Positions 39,716-48,893 of a stretch of 64,000 nt of DNA are shown piece after piece. The notes beneath the pieces are model-generated. The model saw only the letters and a list, made by a program, of their open reading frames with translations, ran no database searches and had not been told where the DNA came from. Source of the DNA: Paraplanobispora siamensis (lineage in GTDB: Bacteria; Actinomycetota; Actinomycetes; Streptosporangiales; Streptosporangiaceae); assembly GCF_016863175.1 (NCBI RefSeq), contig NZ_BOOJ01000027.1, forward strand, positions 124,001-188,000. The letters run 5' to 3'. Position numbers and translations under genes: made by a program. Within the stretch, counting starts at the first letter, position 1. Every line of letters begins with the position of its first letter.

Positions 39716-40747
39716 TCACATCCGGAAGTGGTCCCAGCCGCCCCGCTCCACCGACCGGCCGCCGACCTGCACTCCCTCGCCGTCGGTCACCCGGCCCACC
39801 ACGGTCCAGGCGGGCGGCAGCCGTACCTCCGCAGGGAAGGTCGCGGCCAGGGCGTGGTCCTCGCCGCCGGTGAGCACCCAGTCCAGCGGGTCGGCGGCGA
39901 GCAGGCGGGCGACCCGCTCCATCTCCGGGGTGACGGCGAAGGCCCCGGGATCGAGCGCGATGCCCACCCCGCTGGCCGCGGCCACGTGACCGAGGTCTTG
40001 CAGCAGGCCGTCGCTGACGTCCAGCATCGCGGTCGCGCCCAGCGCGGCGGCCTGGGGGCCGCACGGGTAGGGCGGCCGGGGGCGGCGGTGCGCTCCCACC
40101 AGCCCCGCCACGCCGTCCTCCCCCAGCTCGTCCGATCCGTACGGCTCCGCACGCCCGTCTGTCCGCCGGTCCGCCGGGCCGGGCAGGCCCTCGCGCCCGG
40201 ACTCCAGCAGCGCCAGGCCGGCCGCGGCGTGGCCGAGCCGTCCCGCCACCGCGACCACGTCGCCCGGCCGGGCTCCCGAACGGGTGACCGGCGCGCGCCC
40301 GCCCAGGTCCCCCAGGGCGGTGACGGAGATCACCACGAGGTCGCAGCGGGTGGTGTCGCCGCCCGCCACCCCGGCTCCGACCAGGTCGCACTCGTCGCGG
40401 AAGCCGGCGGTCAGGTCGTCCAGCCAGGCGGTGCCGACGTCGGCGGGCAGGCCGAGGCCCACCACGATCGCGGTGGGATCGGCTCCCATCGCAATGACGT
40501 CGGAAAGGTTCTGCGCTGCGGCTTTACGACCGATGTCATATGGACTAGACCAGTCACGACGGAAGTGCCTACCCTCGAGCAACATGTCTGTTGTCACGAC
40601 GACCCGCCCGTCGGGCGCGCCCACCACGGCGGCGTCGTCCCCGGGGCCGAGCAGTACGGCCCTGCTCTGTGGCAGGCGTCCGGCAATACGTGCAACGATT
40701 CCGAATTCGCCGAGATCTCCGACTGTGATGACGCACCTCCCGTTCAT
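39716..40747 (-). CDS. thiL: Thiamine-monophosphate kinase
   Basis: 343 residues, PurM/AIR-synthetase-like fold. The ATP/Mg motif GPGDDAAVV is at the N-terminus, with TTDMLLEGRHF, DVIAMGADPTAIVV, DVSDGLLQDLGHVA and VLTGGEDHALAATFP. It makes thiamine diphosphate from the monophosphate. The ATG chosen (MNGRCVITVGDLGEF) has no clear ribosome site; a GGGAGG lies just inside the gene. An Arg/Pro-rich insertion near residue 175-230 makes it slightly longer than usual. It is divergent from a small RAM-domain gene. Confidence 0.94.
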   Translation of the reverse strand: MNGRCVITVGDLGEFGIVARIAGRLPQSRAVLLGPGDDAAVVGAPDGRVVVTTDMLLEGRHFRRDWSSPYDIGRKAAAQNLSDVIAMGADPTAIVVGLGLPADVGTAWLDDLTAGFRDECDLVGAGVAGGDTTRCDLVVISVTALGDLGGRAPVTRSGARPGDVVAVAGRLGHAAAGLALLESGREGLPGPADRRTDGRAEPYGSDELGEDGVAGLVGAHRRPRPPYPCGPQAAALGATAMLDVSDGLLQDLGHVAAASGVGIALDPGAFAVTPEMERVARLLAADPLDWVLTGGEDHALAATFPAEVRLPPAWTVVGRVTDGEGVQVGGRSVERGGWDHFRM

Positions 40748-40798
40748 CACAGGGTACGGTGGCCCTCCGGCACTGATCCCATCACCCGGGAGGACGTT

Positions 40799-41032
40799 AT
40801 GGTGCAGGCCTACATCCTTATCCAGACCGAGGTCGGCAAGGCCGCCCGCGTGGCGAGTGAGATCTCCGGGATCTCCGGCGTCACGCAGGCGGAGGACGTC
40901 ACCGGTCCCTACGACGTGATCGTGCGTGCCGAAGCTCGCAATGTCGACGAGCTGGGGAAACTCGTGGTCGCCCAGATTCAGGCGGTGGACGGCATCACGC
41001 GCACGCTCACGTGTCCCATCGTCCACATCTGA
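40799..41032 (+). CDS. Stand-alone Lrp/AsnC ligand-binding (RAM) domain protein
   Basis: 77 residues, ATG with GGGAGG upstream. The whole protein is one RAM domain (QAYILIQTEVGKAARVASEISGISGVTQAEDVTGPYDVIVRAE); no helix-turn-helix is present. Such proteins form oligomers that bind amino acids or modulate full-length Lrp proteins. Its position next to thiL and DUF3515 is conserved in actinomycetes. Confidence 0.93.
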   Translation: MVQAYILIQTEVGKAARVASEISGISGVTQAEDVTGPYDVIVRAEARNVDELGKLVVAQIQAVDGITRTLTCPIVHI

Positions 41033-41066
41033 TCTCTCTGATCCATCCGATCCACAGGAAAGTCAC

Positions 41067-41513
41067 ATGCGATTCCGGTTCGCCCGTTGGGCGGGCTGCG
41101 CCTGCGCCCTGCTGATCCTGGCGGGGTGCGGGGGCGCGGTCAGGCTCGACCCTCCCACCCCGGAGGGCGAGGCCGCGACCGCCTGCAGGACGCTCGTCGA
41201 GCGGCTGCCGCAGACGCTCAAGGGGGCGGAGCGGGTGGAGTCCATTCCAGCCTCGCCGTACGTCGCCGTGTGGGGGGAGGGCGAGATCGCACTGCGCTGC
41301 GGGGTCCCCCGGCCGGTGAACATGGCCCCCACGGACGAGGTTCCCGTGATCAACGACGTGGCGTGGTTCAGCGCCCCGTCCCTGCCGACGTTGTTCACCT
41401 CCGTCGGCAGGACGGCCTACGTCGAGGTGACGATCTCCCGCAAGCACGTCCCGGAGACCGTCCTGGTCGACCTCGCGGCGCCCATCAAGGCCGCGCTAGC
41501 GCAGACCGGGTGA
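41067..41513 (+). CDS. DUF3515 lipoprotein
   Basis: 148 residues, ATG after AGGAAAG. Signal peptide ends in the lipobox LAGC. The DUF3515 core is visible (CRTLVERLPQTLKGAERV, VAVWGEGEIALRCGVPRP, VNDVAWF-type strand, GRTAYVEVTISRKHVPETVLVDLAAPI). It is an actinobacterial envelope lipoprotein of unknown function. Its 3' end overlaps the convergent ddl gene by 18 bp. Confidence 0.92.
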   Translation: MRFRFARWAGCACALLILAGCGGAVRLDPPTPEGEAATACRTLVERLPQTLKGAERVESIPASPYVAVWGEGEIALRCGVPRPVNMAPTDEVPVINDVAWFSAPSLPTLFTSVGRTAYVEVTISRKHVPETVLVDLAAPIKAALAQTG

Positions 41514-42605
41514 GCGCTCCAGCGCGAGCCGGATCAGCCGGTCGACCAGCTCGCCGTACGGCAGGCCGCTGGCGGCCCACAGCTGCGGCGCCACCGACAT
41601 GGCGGTGAAGCCCGGCATCGTGTTGATCTCGTTGAGGATCAGCCGCCCGTCGGGCGTGTAGAAGAAGTCGACCCGCGACAGTCCCTCGCACCCCAGCGCC
41701 TCGAAGGCCCGTACGGCCATCGCCCGCAGGTCCTCGGCCACCTCGCCGGGGATGTCGGCGGGCACCGACAGGGACATGTCGTCGCCGATGTACTTGGCCT
41801 CGAAGTCGAAGAACTCGTGGTCGCCGCGGACCAGGACCTCGCCCGGGACGCTGGCCTGCGGAGGCGCGTCGCCCGGCGACTGCAGCACCGCGCACTCGAT
41901 CTCCCGCCCGGTGATGGCCGCCTCGACCAGCACCTTGGGGTCGTGCTCGCGGGCGAACTCGACGGCCCGCTCCAGCTCCTCCAGGTCGTTCGCCTTGGAG
42001 ATGCCCTGGCTGGACCCGGCCCTGGCGGGTTTGACGAAGACCGGCCAGCCGAGCTCCTGGACCTCCTTCAGCACCCGGTCGCGGTCGGTGCGCCAGTCGC
42101 GGTCGCGGATCGTGACGTACGGGCCGACGGGCAGGCCCGAGGCGGCCAGCACCATCTTCATGTAGGACTTGTCCATGCCGACCGCGCTGGCGAGCACCCC
42201 GGAGCCGACGTAGCGGACCCCGGCCATCTCCAGCAGCCCCTGGATGGTGCCGTCCTCGGCGAACGGGCCGTGCATCACCGGGAAGACCACGTCGACCCGG
42301 CCGAGCTCGACGGGGATCTCACCGGCGTCGTAGGCCACCAGCGAGCCGCCGCCCGACGGCAGGGCCAGCTCCGTGCCCCGGGCGTCGATGGAGGGCAGCT
42401 CGTCCCCCTCGATCGCGTAGCGCTGGTCGCCGGAGGCGAGCACCCACCGCCCGTCCCGGGCGATCCCCACGGGGATCACCTCGTACTTGGACCGGTCGAT
42501 GACCTCCAGCACGCTTCCCGCTCCGAGGATGGAGACGGCGTGCTCGGAGTTGCGGCCACCGAAGACGACTGCGACCCGTGGCCGGGGCGTGTGCTGCTCG
42601 CTCAT
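41496..42605 (-). CDS. ddl: D-alanine--D-alanine ligase
   Basis: 369 residues, ATP-grasp fold. N-terminal VAVVFGGRNSEHAVSI, the conserved FPVMHGPFAEDGTIQGLLEMAGVRYVGSGV, the ATP-binding KPARAGSSQGISK and the C-terminal metal motif VDFFYTPDGRLILNEINTMPGFTAMS are complete. It makes the peptidoglycan dipeptide terminus. No VanA/VanB-type substitution is evident. It is the last gene of a plsC-gpsA-PLP-ddl run. Confidence 0.97.
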   Translation of the reverse strand: MSEQHTPRPRVAVVFGGRNSEHAVSILGAGSVLEVIDRSKYEVIPVGIARDGRWVLASGDQRYAIEGDELPSIDARGTELALPSGGGSLVAYDAGEIPVELGRVDVVFPVMHGPFAEDGTIQGLLEMAGVRYVGSGVLASAVGMDKSYMKMVLAASGLPVGPYVTIRDRDWRTDRDRVLKEVQELGWPVFVKPARAGSSQGISKANDLEELERAVEFAREHDPKVLVEAAITGREIECAVLQSPGDAPPQASVPGEVLVRGDHEFFDFEAKYIGDDMSLSVPADIPGEVAEDLRAMAVRAFEALGCEGLSRVDFFYTPDGRLILNEINTMPGFTAMSVAPQLWAASGLPYGELVDRLIRLALERSPGLR

Positions 42606-42670
42606 GATGACCGAATCTACCCCCTCTGGGAGGTCGATCCGGTTGCCGGACGCGCCATATCCGCGATGCG

Positions 42671-43885
42671 CTATGCCCGCGACGTCCGCAGGGAGTCGAG
42701 CGCCTCGGTGACGTCCACGATGAGGTCCTCGGCGTCCTCCAGGCCGATGGAGAAGCGCACGGCGGCCGCGTCGGCCACCGGCCTCCCGTCCGGCCGGCGG
42801 CGACCGGCGGAGGCCACGTGGACGGCCTTGGTACGGGTGCCGCCGGCCGAGCCGGAGATCGAGACCAGGCGGAGGGCGTCCAGGAGCCGCGTCCCGGCGT
42901 CGTGGCCGCCGTGCGGGGTGACCGTCACGCAGGCGCCGTACCGGGTGCCCTCGGGACCGGAGTCGAACAGGTGCCTGGCGAGCCGGTGGCCCGGGTGGTC
43001 CGGCAGGCCCGGATAGTCGACCTTGCGGACGGCGGGGTGCTTGGCCACCGCGGCGGCGAACACCGTCGCGGTGGCGCACATGCGGCGCACCCGCAGCGTG
43101 AGGGTCTCCACCCCGCGGCGCAGCAGGAAGGCGTCGTCGGGCGAGAGCGTGCCGCCGGTGTCGGCCACGACCTCGCGGAGCCGGGACACCAGGTCCGGGC
43201 GGCCCACGACGACCCCGCCGGCGCAGTCGTCGTGCCCGCCGAGATAGGGGGCCGCGAAGTGCACCACCAGGTCGGCCCCGTGCTCCAGGGGCCGGCACAC
43301 GACGGGGGTGGCGTAGGTCGAGTCGACCACCAGCAGCGCCCCGGCGGCGCGGGCGATCCGGTAGAGGCTGCGGATGTCGGCCACGGCCATCGCCGGGTCG
43401 GACAGCGTCTCCGCGTATATGATCTTGGTGCTGGACCTGACCGCCTCGTGCACCCGGTTCAGGTCGGCGTAGTCGACGAAGTCGGCGCTCACCCCGAACC
43501 TGGACAGCACGTTGGCGATCAGCGAGTGGGTGCCGTCGTGCACCGGTGCGGGGGCCACGACGTGCGTCCCCGCGCGCAGGAAGGTCATCAGCACCGCGTT
43601 GACCGCCGCCATCCCCGAGGAGAAGGCCTGACCGGCGACGTCCTTGGGGGCCGCCGCGCCCTCCAGCGAGGCCACGGCCGCGGCGAACGCGGCGACGGTG
43701 GGGTTCTCGGCCGGGCGGCGGGCCTTGCCGCCGAGGGCCTCGGTGTGGTCGGCGGCGGTGTCGAAGCGCCAGGCGGAACTGCGCCAGACCGGCGGCCCGA
43801 GGGGAACCGGTCCGGGCGCCACCGGGTCCGGCAGGTGCGCCGAGCGGGTGTTCTCGCCCGGGAGCCGGGCCATGCGTCGGTTCAC
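42671..43885 (-). CDS. Cystathionine gamma-synthase-family protein lacking the PLP lysine
   Basis: 404 residues, GTG start overlapping the gpsA stop (GTGA), so translationally coupled. The fold-type I Cys/Met-metabolism family is clear: [29 protein letters not shown], and [27 protein letters not shown]. In the family this last block continues as SATKYLGGHSD with the Schiff-base lysine. Here it is [10 protein letters not shown], the lysine position being P213 (codon CCC, 43247-43249). The usual SLGG(V/A)ESL substrate loop is also replaced ([11 protein letters not shown]). It is therefore either a non-catalytic homologue or a PLP protein with altered chemistry, and should not be named a cystathionine lyase or synthase on homology. 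Confidence 0.85.
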   Translation of the reverse strand: MNRRMARLPGENTRSAHLPDPVAPGPVPLGPPVWRSSAWRFDTAADHTEALGGKARRPAENPTVAAFAAAVASLEGAAAPKDVAGQAFSSGMAAVNAVLMTFLRAGTHVVAPAPVHDGTHSLIANVLSRFGVSADFVDYADLNRVHEAVRSSTKIIYAETLSDPAMAVADIRSLYRIARAAGALLVVDSTYATPVVCRPLEHGADLVVHFAAPYLGGHDDCAGGVVVGRPDLVSRLREVVADTGGTLSPDDAFLLRRGVETLTLRVRRMCATATVFAAAVAKHPAVRKVDYPGLPDHPGHRLARHLFDSGPEGTRYGACVTVTPHGGHDAGTRLLDALRLVSISGSAGGTRTKAVHVASAGRRRPDGRPVADAAAVRFSIGLEDAEDLIVDVTEALDSLRTSRA

Positions 43886-44889
43886 ACGCCGTACCGTTCG
43901 GGTTTGGGGCTGCGGGACATCAGCAGCATCCCGGCCTCGCTCGGGGGCATGCCGTCGTGGACGACGGCCACCACGACCTCGGTGATCGGCATCTCCACAT
44001 CGTGCTTCCTGGCCAGCTCCAGGACGGACTCGCAGGACTTGACGCCCTCGGCGGTCTGCTTGGTCGCGGCGATCACCTCCTCCAGGGTCATGCCCTTGCC
44101 GAGGTTCTCGCCGAAGGTGCGGTTGCGCGACAGCGGCGAGGTGCAGGTCGCCACCAGGTCGCCCATCCCGGCCAGGCCCGCGAAGGTGTGCGGGTCGGCG
44201 CCCAGGGCCGCGCCCAGCCGGGAGATCTCCGCCAGGCCGCGCGTCATGAGCATCGCCCCGACGTTGTCGCCCAGCCCCATGCCCGCGGCGACCCCGACCG
44301 CCAGGGCGATCACGTTCTTGACCGCCCCGCCGAGCTCGACGCCCACCACGTCGGGATTGGTGTAGGCCCGGAACCAGGGCAGGTGGCAGGCCTCCTGCAG
44401 GCGCTCGGCGACCCGCTCGTCGGGGCAGGCCACCACGGTCGCCGCGGGCTGCCCGAGGACGATCTCACCGACCAGGTTGGGGCCGGAGACCACCGCGACC
44501 CGCTCCTGCGGCACCTCGGCCACCTCGCAGATCACCTCGCTCATCCGCTTGGTGGTGCCGAGCTCGACGCCCTTCATCAGGCTCACCAGCACCGCCTCCG
44601 GCGGCAGGTGGGGCTTCCAGGCGGTCAGGTTGCCCCGCAGCGTCTGCGAGGGCACGGCCAGCACCACGAAGTCGGCGCCGTCGAGGGCCTCGGCCGGGTC
44701 GGTGGTGGCGCGCAGCGCGTCGGGCAGCACCGTGCCCGGCAGGTAGTCGGGGTTCTCATGGCGCCGGTCGATCGCCTCGACGATCTCCGCGCGTCTGCCC
44801 CACAGGGTCGTCTCCGTGCCCGCCCCAGCCAGGAGCATCGCGAAGGTGGTGCCCCATGAGCCCGTCCCGAATACGGCCGCCTTGGTCAT
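43882..44889 (-). CDS. gpsA: Glycerol-3-phosphate dehydrogenase [NAD(P)+]
   Basis: 335 residues. NAD(P)-binding motif [16 protein letters not shown] at the N-terminus; [22 protein letters not shown] carries the catalytic Lys. It reduces dihydroxyacetone phosphate to sn-glycerol 3-phosphate for phospholipid synthesis. It sits 20 bp downstream of the acyltransferase gene that uses its product. Confidence 0.98.
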   Translation of the reverse strand: MTKAAVFGTGSWGTTFAMLLAGAGTETTLWGRRAEIVEAIDRRHENPDYLPGTVLPDALRATTDPAEALDGADFVVLAVPSQTLRGNLTAWKPHLPPEAVLVSLMKGVELGTTKRMSEVICEVAEVPQERVAVVSGPNLVGEIVLGQPAATVVACPDERVAERLQEACHLPWFRAYTNPDVVGVELGGAVKNVIALAVGVAAGMGLGDNVGAMLMTRGLAEISRLGAALGADPHTFAGLAGMGDLVATCTSPLSRNRTFGENLGKGMTLEEVIAATKQTAEGVKSCESVLELARKHDVEMPITEVVVAVVHDGMPPSEAGMLLMSRSPKPERYGV

Positions 44890-44909
44890 TTCATCACCGT
44901 ACGCCGAAC

Positions 44910-45623
44910 TCAGCCGCGAGAGGGCTTCTTGAAGGGCGCATCGGGCGCCTTCTCACCGCGCAGCTCGGCGAGGAGTGCCGTGATCGCCGCCATGATGTCG
45001 GCGGTGGCCTCGCGCAGGACGTCGGCCTGGATCGGCCGGCCCTGGTACTTCGACAGGTCCACCGGCGGGCCGACCAGCACGCGGAAGGTCTTGCGGGGCA
45101 GCAGCCGGGGCCGCTTGCTGCCGTAGGGCAGGATCTCCTGGGCGCCCCAGTGCGCCACCGGGATCACCGGCACGCCGGTCTCCAGGGCCAGCCGGGCGGC
45201 CCCGGTCTTGCCCTCCATGGGCCACAGGTTCGGGTCGCGGGTGCAGGTGCCCTCGGGATAGAACATCACGCACGAGCCCTCGGCGATGCGCTCTTCGGCG
45301 CTCCCCAGCGAGCGGATGGCGTCGGCGCTGCCCCGGTAGACAGGGATGGCCAGCAGCGAGCGCACCGCGCGGCCCAGTCCCGGCACCGTGAAGAGCGCGG
45401 CCTTGGCCAGGATCACCGGCCAGCGCCCGTTGTTGTAGAGGAAGTGGGCGATCAGGATCGGGTCCAGCCACGACAGGTGGTTGGTCGCCATGATCATGGC
45501 GCCCTCGCGGGGCAGGAGGTCGGCCCGCCGCCAGTCCTTCTTCACCAGGAGCCAGGAGATCGGCTTGACGATCACCACTGCCAGGGCGACCCAGAACTTG
45601 GTCGGCCAGCCCGGACGTCTCAT
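44910..45623 (-). CDS. plsC: 1-acyl-sn-glycerol-3-phosphate acyltransferase family protein
   Basis: 237 residues from the ATG at 45623, which follows GGAGGAG; upstream ATGs fall inside or before that site. The catalytic H(X4)D motif is NHLSWLD and the glycerophosphate motif YPEGT (block III), with [10 protein letters not shown] as block IV. A single hydrophobic N-terminal segment ([17 protein letters not shown]) suggests membrane association. It acylates lysophosphatidate to phosphatidate. Placement before gpsA fits one phospholipid-precursor operon. Confidence 0.94.
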   Translation of the reverse strand: MRRPGWPTKFWVALAVVIVKPISWLLVKKDWRRADLLPREGAMIMATNHLSWLDPILIAHFLYNNGRWPVILAKAALFTVPGLGRAVRSLLAIPVYRGSADAIRSLGSAEERIAEGSCVMFYPEGTCTRDPNLWPMEGKTGAARLALETGVPVIPVAHWGAQEILPYGSKRPRLLPRKTFRVLVGPPVDLSKYQGRPIQADVLREATADIMAAITALLAELRGEKAPDAPFKKPSRG

Positions 45624-45702
45624 GTGCTCCTCCATCTGCACGGGGTGCGCCTCAAGTCTCCCGGTTGGCTCGGGGCCGTGTCGAGGCGGGATGCTTAAGG
45701 TT

Positions 45703-46371
45703 ATGCCTCCTCACCAGAGCTTCGGATGGACCCTCGTCGTCCCGGTCAAGACGCTGGTCGCCGCCAAGACCCGGCTGGCCGAGGCTGCGGGCCCGCATCG
45801 GGTCGCGCTGGCCGTGGCGATCGCCTGCGACACCGTCGAGGCCGCGCTGCGCTGCCCGCCCGTCGCCCGCGTCGTGGTGGTGACGGGCGACCCGGTGGCG
45901 GCCGACGCGCTGTCCGGGGTGGGGGCCCACGTGGTGGCCGATCCCGAGGCCGGACTCAACGCGGCGCTGCGCCACGGCGCCGGTGAGGCGGTACGGCTGG
46001 CGCCCGGCGACGCGGTGGGGGCGCTCCAGGCCGACCTGCCGGCGCTGCGCCCCGCGGAGCTGGCCGTCGTCCTGGCCGCCGCCGCGGAGTTCGAGCAGTC
46101 CTTCCTGCCCGACGCCGCCGAGGTCGGCACGACCTTCTACGGGGTACGGCCCGGCGCCGCCTTCACCCCCGGCTTCGGCGGCGAGTCGCGCGACCGCCAC
46201 CTGCGGCGCGGCGCGAAGGAACTGTGCCTGAACGGGGTCGACTCGGTCCGCCGCGACGTCGACACCCCCGACGACCTGCGGGCCGCCCTCGCCCTCGGCG
46301 TGGGCCCCCGCACCCTCGCCGTGGCCGAACGCGTCGGGGGGTCCCCCGGCCGGGAGACCCCCCTGATCTGA
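45703..46371 (+). CDS. fbiD: 2-phospho-L-lactate / phosphoenolpyruvate guanylyltransferase
   Basis: 222 residues. CofC/FbiD family: VVPVKTLVAAKTRLAEAAGPHRVALAVAIACDTVEAAL, the nucleotide-binding VVVVTGDPVAAD, the acidic site ALQADLPALRP and FTPGFGGESRDRH. It makes the GTP-activated three-carbon intermediate of cofactor F420 synthesis. The ATG at 45703 gives the standard start; an ATG four codons upstream sits behind GAGGCGGG and is possible. Confidence 0.94.
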   Translation: MPPHQSFGWTLVVPVKTLVAAKTRLAEAAGPHRVALAVAIACDTVEAALRCPPVARVVVVTGDPVAADALSGVGAHVVADPEAGLNAALRHGAGEAVRLAPGDAVGALQADLPALRPAELAVVLAAAAEFEQSFLPDAAEVGTTFYGVRPGAAFTPGFGGESRDRHLRRGAKELCLNGVDSVRRDVDTPDDLRAALALGVGPRTLAVAERVGGSPGRETPLI

Positions 46372-46372
46372 C

Positions 46373-46401
46373 CCGTCCCGGCGCGTCCGGCGCCGGGACG
46401 G
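46373..46401. terminator. Bidirectional hairpin between fbiD and MFS gene
   Basis: Perfect 12-bp stem (46373-46384 with 46390-46401), 5-base loop, in the 40-bp convergent gap. Confidence 0.85.
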
Positions 46402-46411
46402 TCCAGCCGGT

Positions 46412-47869
46412 TCAGTGCCCGGCGTGCTCCTCCTGCCGGGCCTGCCGGGGCAGCAGGAAGGCCACCAGGAAGGTCAGCAGGAGCATCCCGGCGACCACCC
46501 ACAGGATGGCGGCCATCACCCCGCCGAAGTCGGGGACCGCCTGCGCGGCCAGCAGGTCGAAGAAGACCGTGCCGAGCAGGGCCACGCCGAAGGCGCCGCC
46601 GAGCTGCTGGACGGCGGTGAGCGTGCCGGAGGCCGAGCCGGTCTCGTGCTGCTCGACGCCGGCCAGGACGATGTCGAAGAAGGGGGCCATCAGCATGCCC
46701 ATGCCGATGCCGGTGACCACGAGGGCGGGGACGAACTGCCAGGGAGTCACCGTCGCCCCCGCGGCGGAGACGGTGAACAGCAGGCCGAGGGTGCCGGCGA
46801 GCATGACCAGCACGCCGCCCTGCAGGACCTTGCGGCCGAAGCGCTGGACGGCCTGGGCGACGCCGAAGCCGGCGACCATGCCCAGCGACCAGGGGATCAT
46901 GACGAGACCGGCCTGCAGGGTGGAGTAGCCCAGGCCGATCTGGGTGTAGAGGTTGAACACCAGGGTGAAGCCCGCCATCGAGGAGAAGAAGACCAGGCCG
47001 GTCACCAGGCCGCCGGTGAAGGCCCGCTTGCGGAACAGGCTGGGCACGACCAGCGGGTCACCGCCGGTGCGGCTCTTGCGGGACTCGAACCAGCCGAAGA
47101 TCCCGAACACCGCGACGGAGGCGCCCATCATGACGAAGGACCAGACCGGCCAGCCGCTCTCCCGGCCCTGGACCAGCGGGTAGACCAGCAGCAGCCCGCC
47201 CAGCGTGGCCAGCAGCACGCCCGGGACGTCCAGCCTGAGCGGGTGCGGCGAGCGGGACTCCGGCAGGAAGCGCAGCCCGGCGGCGATGGCGGCCAGGCCG
47301 AGCGGCAGGTTGATGAGGAAGATCATGCGCCAGCCGGTGCCGAAGAAGTCGGCGTCGACCAGCCAGCCCGCCAGGATGGGACCGCCCACCGAGGACAGGC
47401 CCATCACCGGGCCGAACAGGCCGAAGGCCTTGCCCATCTCGTCCGGCGGGAACATCTCCTTGATCATGCCGAGCCCCTGGGGCAGCATCACCGCGCCGAA
47501 CAGGCCCTGCAGGACCCGCGCGCCGACGAGCATCTCGGGGGACTGCGCGATCCCGCACAGCAGGGAGCCGACGGTGAAGCCGGCGGCTCCGATCAGGAAC
47601 ATGCGCCTGCGCCCGAAGATGTCGCCGAGCCGCCCGCCGGTGATCAGGCCGACGGCCATCGAGAGCGTGTATGCGGCGCCGAGCCACTGGATGGTGGCGG
47701 GGGTGCCGCCCAGGTCCTCGCGGATGCTGGGAGCGGCGATGTTCGTGACCATCGCGTCGATGAGGTCCATCACCTCGGCGGCCAGGATCACGAACAGGGC
47801 CACCCAGCGCCAGCGGTAGGCGGCCGGCACCGGCGGCGACGGGGCGGATGTCTTCACGTCTGCGGACAT
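46412..47869 (-). CDS. MFS drug exporter, DHA2 (14-TM) type
   Basis: 485 residues, ATG with AAGGAG 5 bp upstream. About 14 hydrophobic segments. Motif A GGRLGDIFGRRRMFLIG and the QWLGAAYTLSMAVGLITGG segment of TM2 are typical of DHA2 proton-driven multidrug exporters; GPVMGLSSVGGPILAGWLV is the antiporter motif C. It is divergent from a TetR regulator across about 256 bp with several palindromes, so it is probably repressed by that TetR protein and induced by its substrate. Confidence 0.94.
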   Translation of the reverse strand: MSADVKTSAPSPPVPAAYRWRWVALFVILAAEVMDLIDAMVTNIAAPSIREDLGGTPATIQWLGAAYTLSMAVGLITGGRLGDIFGRRRMFLIGAAGFTVGSLLCGIAQSPEMLVGARVLQGLFGAVMLPQGLGMIKEMFPPDEMGKAFGLFGPVMGLSSVGGPILAGWLVDADFFGTGWRMIFLINLPLGLAAIAAGLRFLPESRSPHPLRLDVPGVLLATLGGLLLVYPLVQGRESGWPVWSFVMMGASVAVFGIFGWFESRKSRTGGDPLVVPSLFRKRAFTGGLVTGLVFFSSMAGFTLVFNLYTQIGLGYSTLQAGLVMIPWSLGMVAGFGVAQAVQRFGRKVLQGGVLVMLAGTLGLLFTVSAAGATVTPWQFVPALVVTGIGMGMLMAPFFDIVLAGVEQHETGSASGTLTAVQQLGGAFGVALLGTVFFDLLAAQAVPDFGGVMAAILWVVAGMLLLTFLVAFLLPRQARQEEHAGH

Positions 47870-47938
47870 GGGGACTCCTTCGGGTCTCAGGACTGGGGAT
47901 CTCAGGACCAGGGATCTCAGGGCTCGGAACTCCGAGGT

Positions 47939-48084
47939 GAACACTGATCAGTAGATCTGAACAGCGTTCACCGTACACCACCGACACGCCTCTGGTGAAC
48001 ATCGTTCAGTGAGCTGTGCGGTGTTCTCAAGATATGACGCATCTTCCGGCCCGACAAGATATGTCTTGAATCTGATCAGTGTTC
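47939..48084. promoter_or_regulatory. TetR/MFS divergent operator region
   Basis: Two palindromes TGAAC-N3-GTTCA lie at 47958-47970 and 47996-48008. In addition a 13-bp sequence GAACACTGATCAG (47939-47951) recurs inverted as CTGATCAGTGTTC (48072-48084) near the TetR start. These are likely binding sites for the TetR protein in front of both genes. Confidence 0.7.
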
Positions 48085-48125
48085 GCCGAGACAGATCAAT
48101 GTTCTGATGCCGGTAGACTGCGGAT

Positions 48126-48893
48126 ATGAGTGAGGAGCTGCCCACGCCGCCCTGGGACCGGTCACGCCGTCGCGCCGCCCCCGTCCGGGTCCCGCTCACT
48201 CCGGAGCGGATCGTCGACGCGGCCTACGTGGTCCTCGACCGCGAGGGCTACGACAAGCTGAGCATGCGTCAGGTCGCCACCGAGCTGGGCGTCGCGGTCT
48301 CGGCCCTCTACACCCACGTGAGCAGCAAGGACGAGCTGCTGGAGCTGATGTACCTGCGGCTCTTCCGGGGCTGGGAGGTGCCCGATCCCGATCCCGAGCG
48401 CTGGCGGGAGCAGGTGGCCGAGTTCGCCCGCGAGGGCCTGGACCGCCTGCGCCGGCACCGCGACATGGCCAGGATCTCCATGGTCGGGGTGCCGTTCAGC
48501 CCCGAGGTGCTGCCGCAGATGGAGCGGCTCGTCACCATCTTCCGCTCGGCCGGCCTGCCCGACCCGGTGGCGGCGCGCGCGGGCGATCTGCTGTCCACGC
48601 TCGTCGACGCGTTCGCCTTCGAGGAGAGCATCTGGCAGGACCGCTACCGCGACTCCCCCGACTTCTCGTGGACGAAGGTCAGTGAGAGCTTCCAGCAGTA
48701 CTTCAAGGACCTGCCGCCCGACCGGTTCCCCAACCTGAGCGCGCTGGCCCCCCACATGATCTCCGACTCCCAGGACGACCGGTTCGACCTCGCCGTGGAG
48801 ATCGTCATCCGCGGCCTGGCCTCCTTCGTCGAGGAGGCCGCTACAGCCGGAGAATCCGGCGGCAGGTCAGCACCGGCAGGTGAGCCGCGCTGA
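48126..48893 (+). CDS. TetR-family transcriptional regulator
   Basis: 255 residues. The N-terminal helix-turn-helix (about 25-70: LTPERIVDAAYVVLDREGYDKLSMRQVATELGVAVSALYTHVSSKDELLELM) is followed by an all-helical TetR_C-type ligand domain. It is divergent from the DHA2 exporter and likely its repressor. Its last 53 bp overlap the convergent second MFS gene. Confidence 0.93.
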   Translation: MSEELPTPPWDRSRRRAAPVRVPLTPERIVDAAYVVLDREGYDKLSMRQVATELGVAVSALYTHVSSKDELLELMYLRLFRGWEVPDPDPERWREQVAEFAREGLDRLRRHRDMARISMVGVPFSPEVLPQMERLVTIFRSAGLPDPVAARAGDLLSTLVDAFAFEESIWQDRYRDSPDFSWTKVSESFQQYFKDLPPDRFPNLSALAPHMISDSQDDRFDLAVEIVIRGLASFVEEAATAGESGGRSAPAGEPR

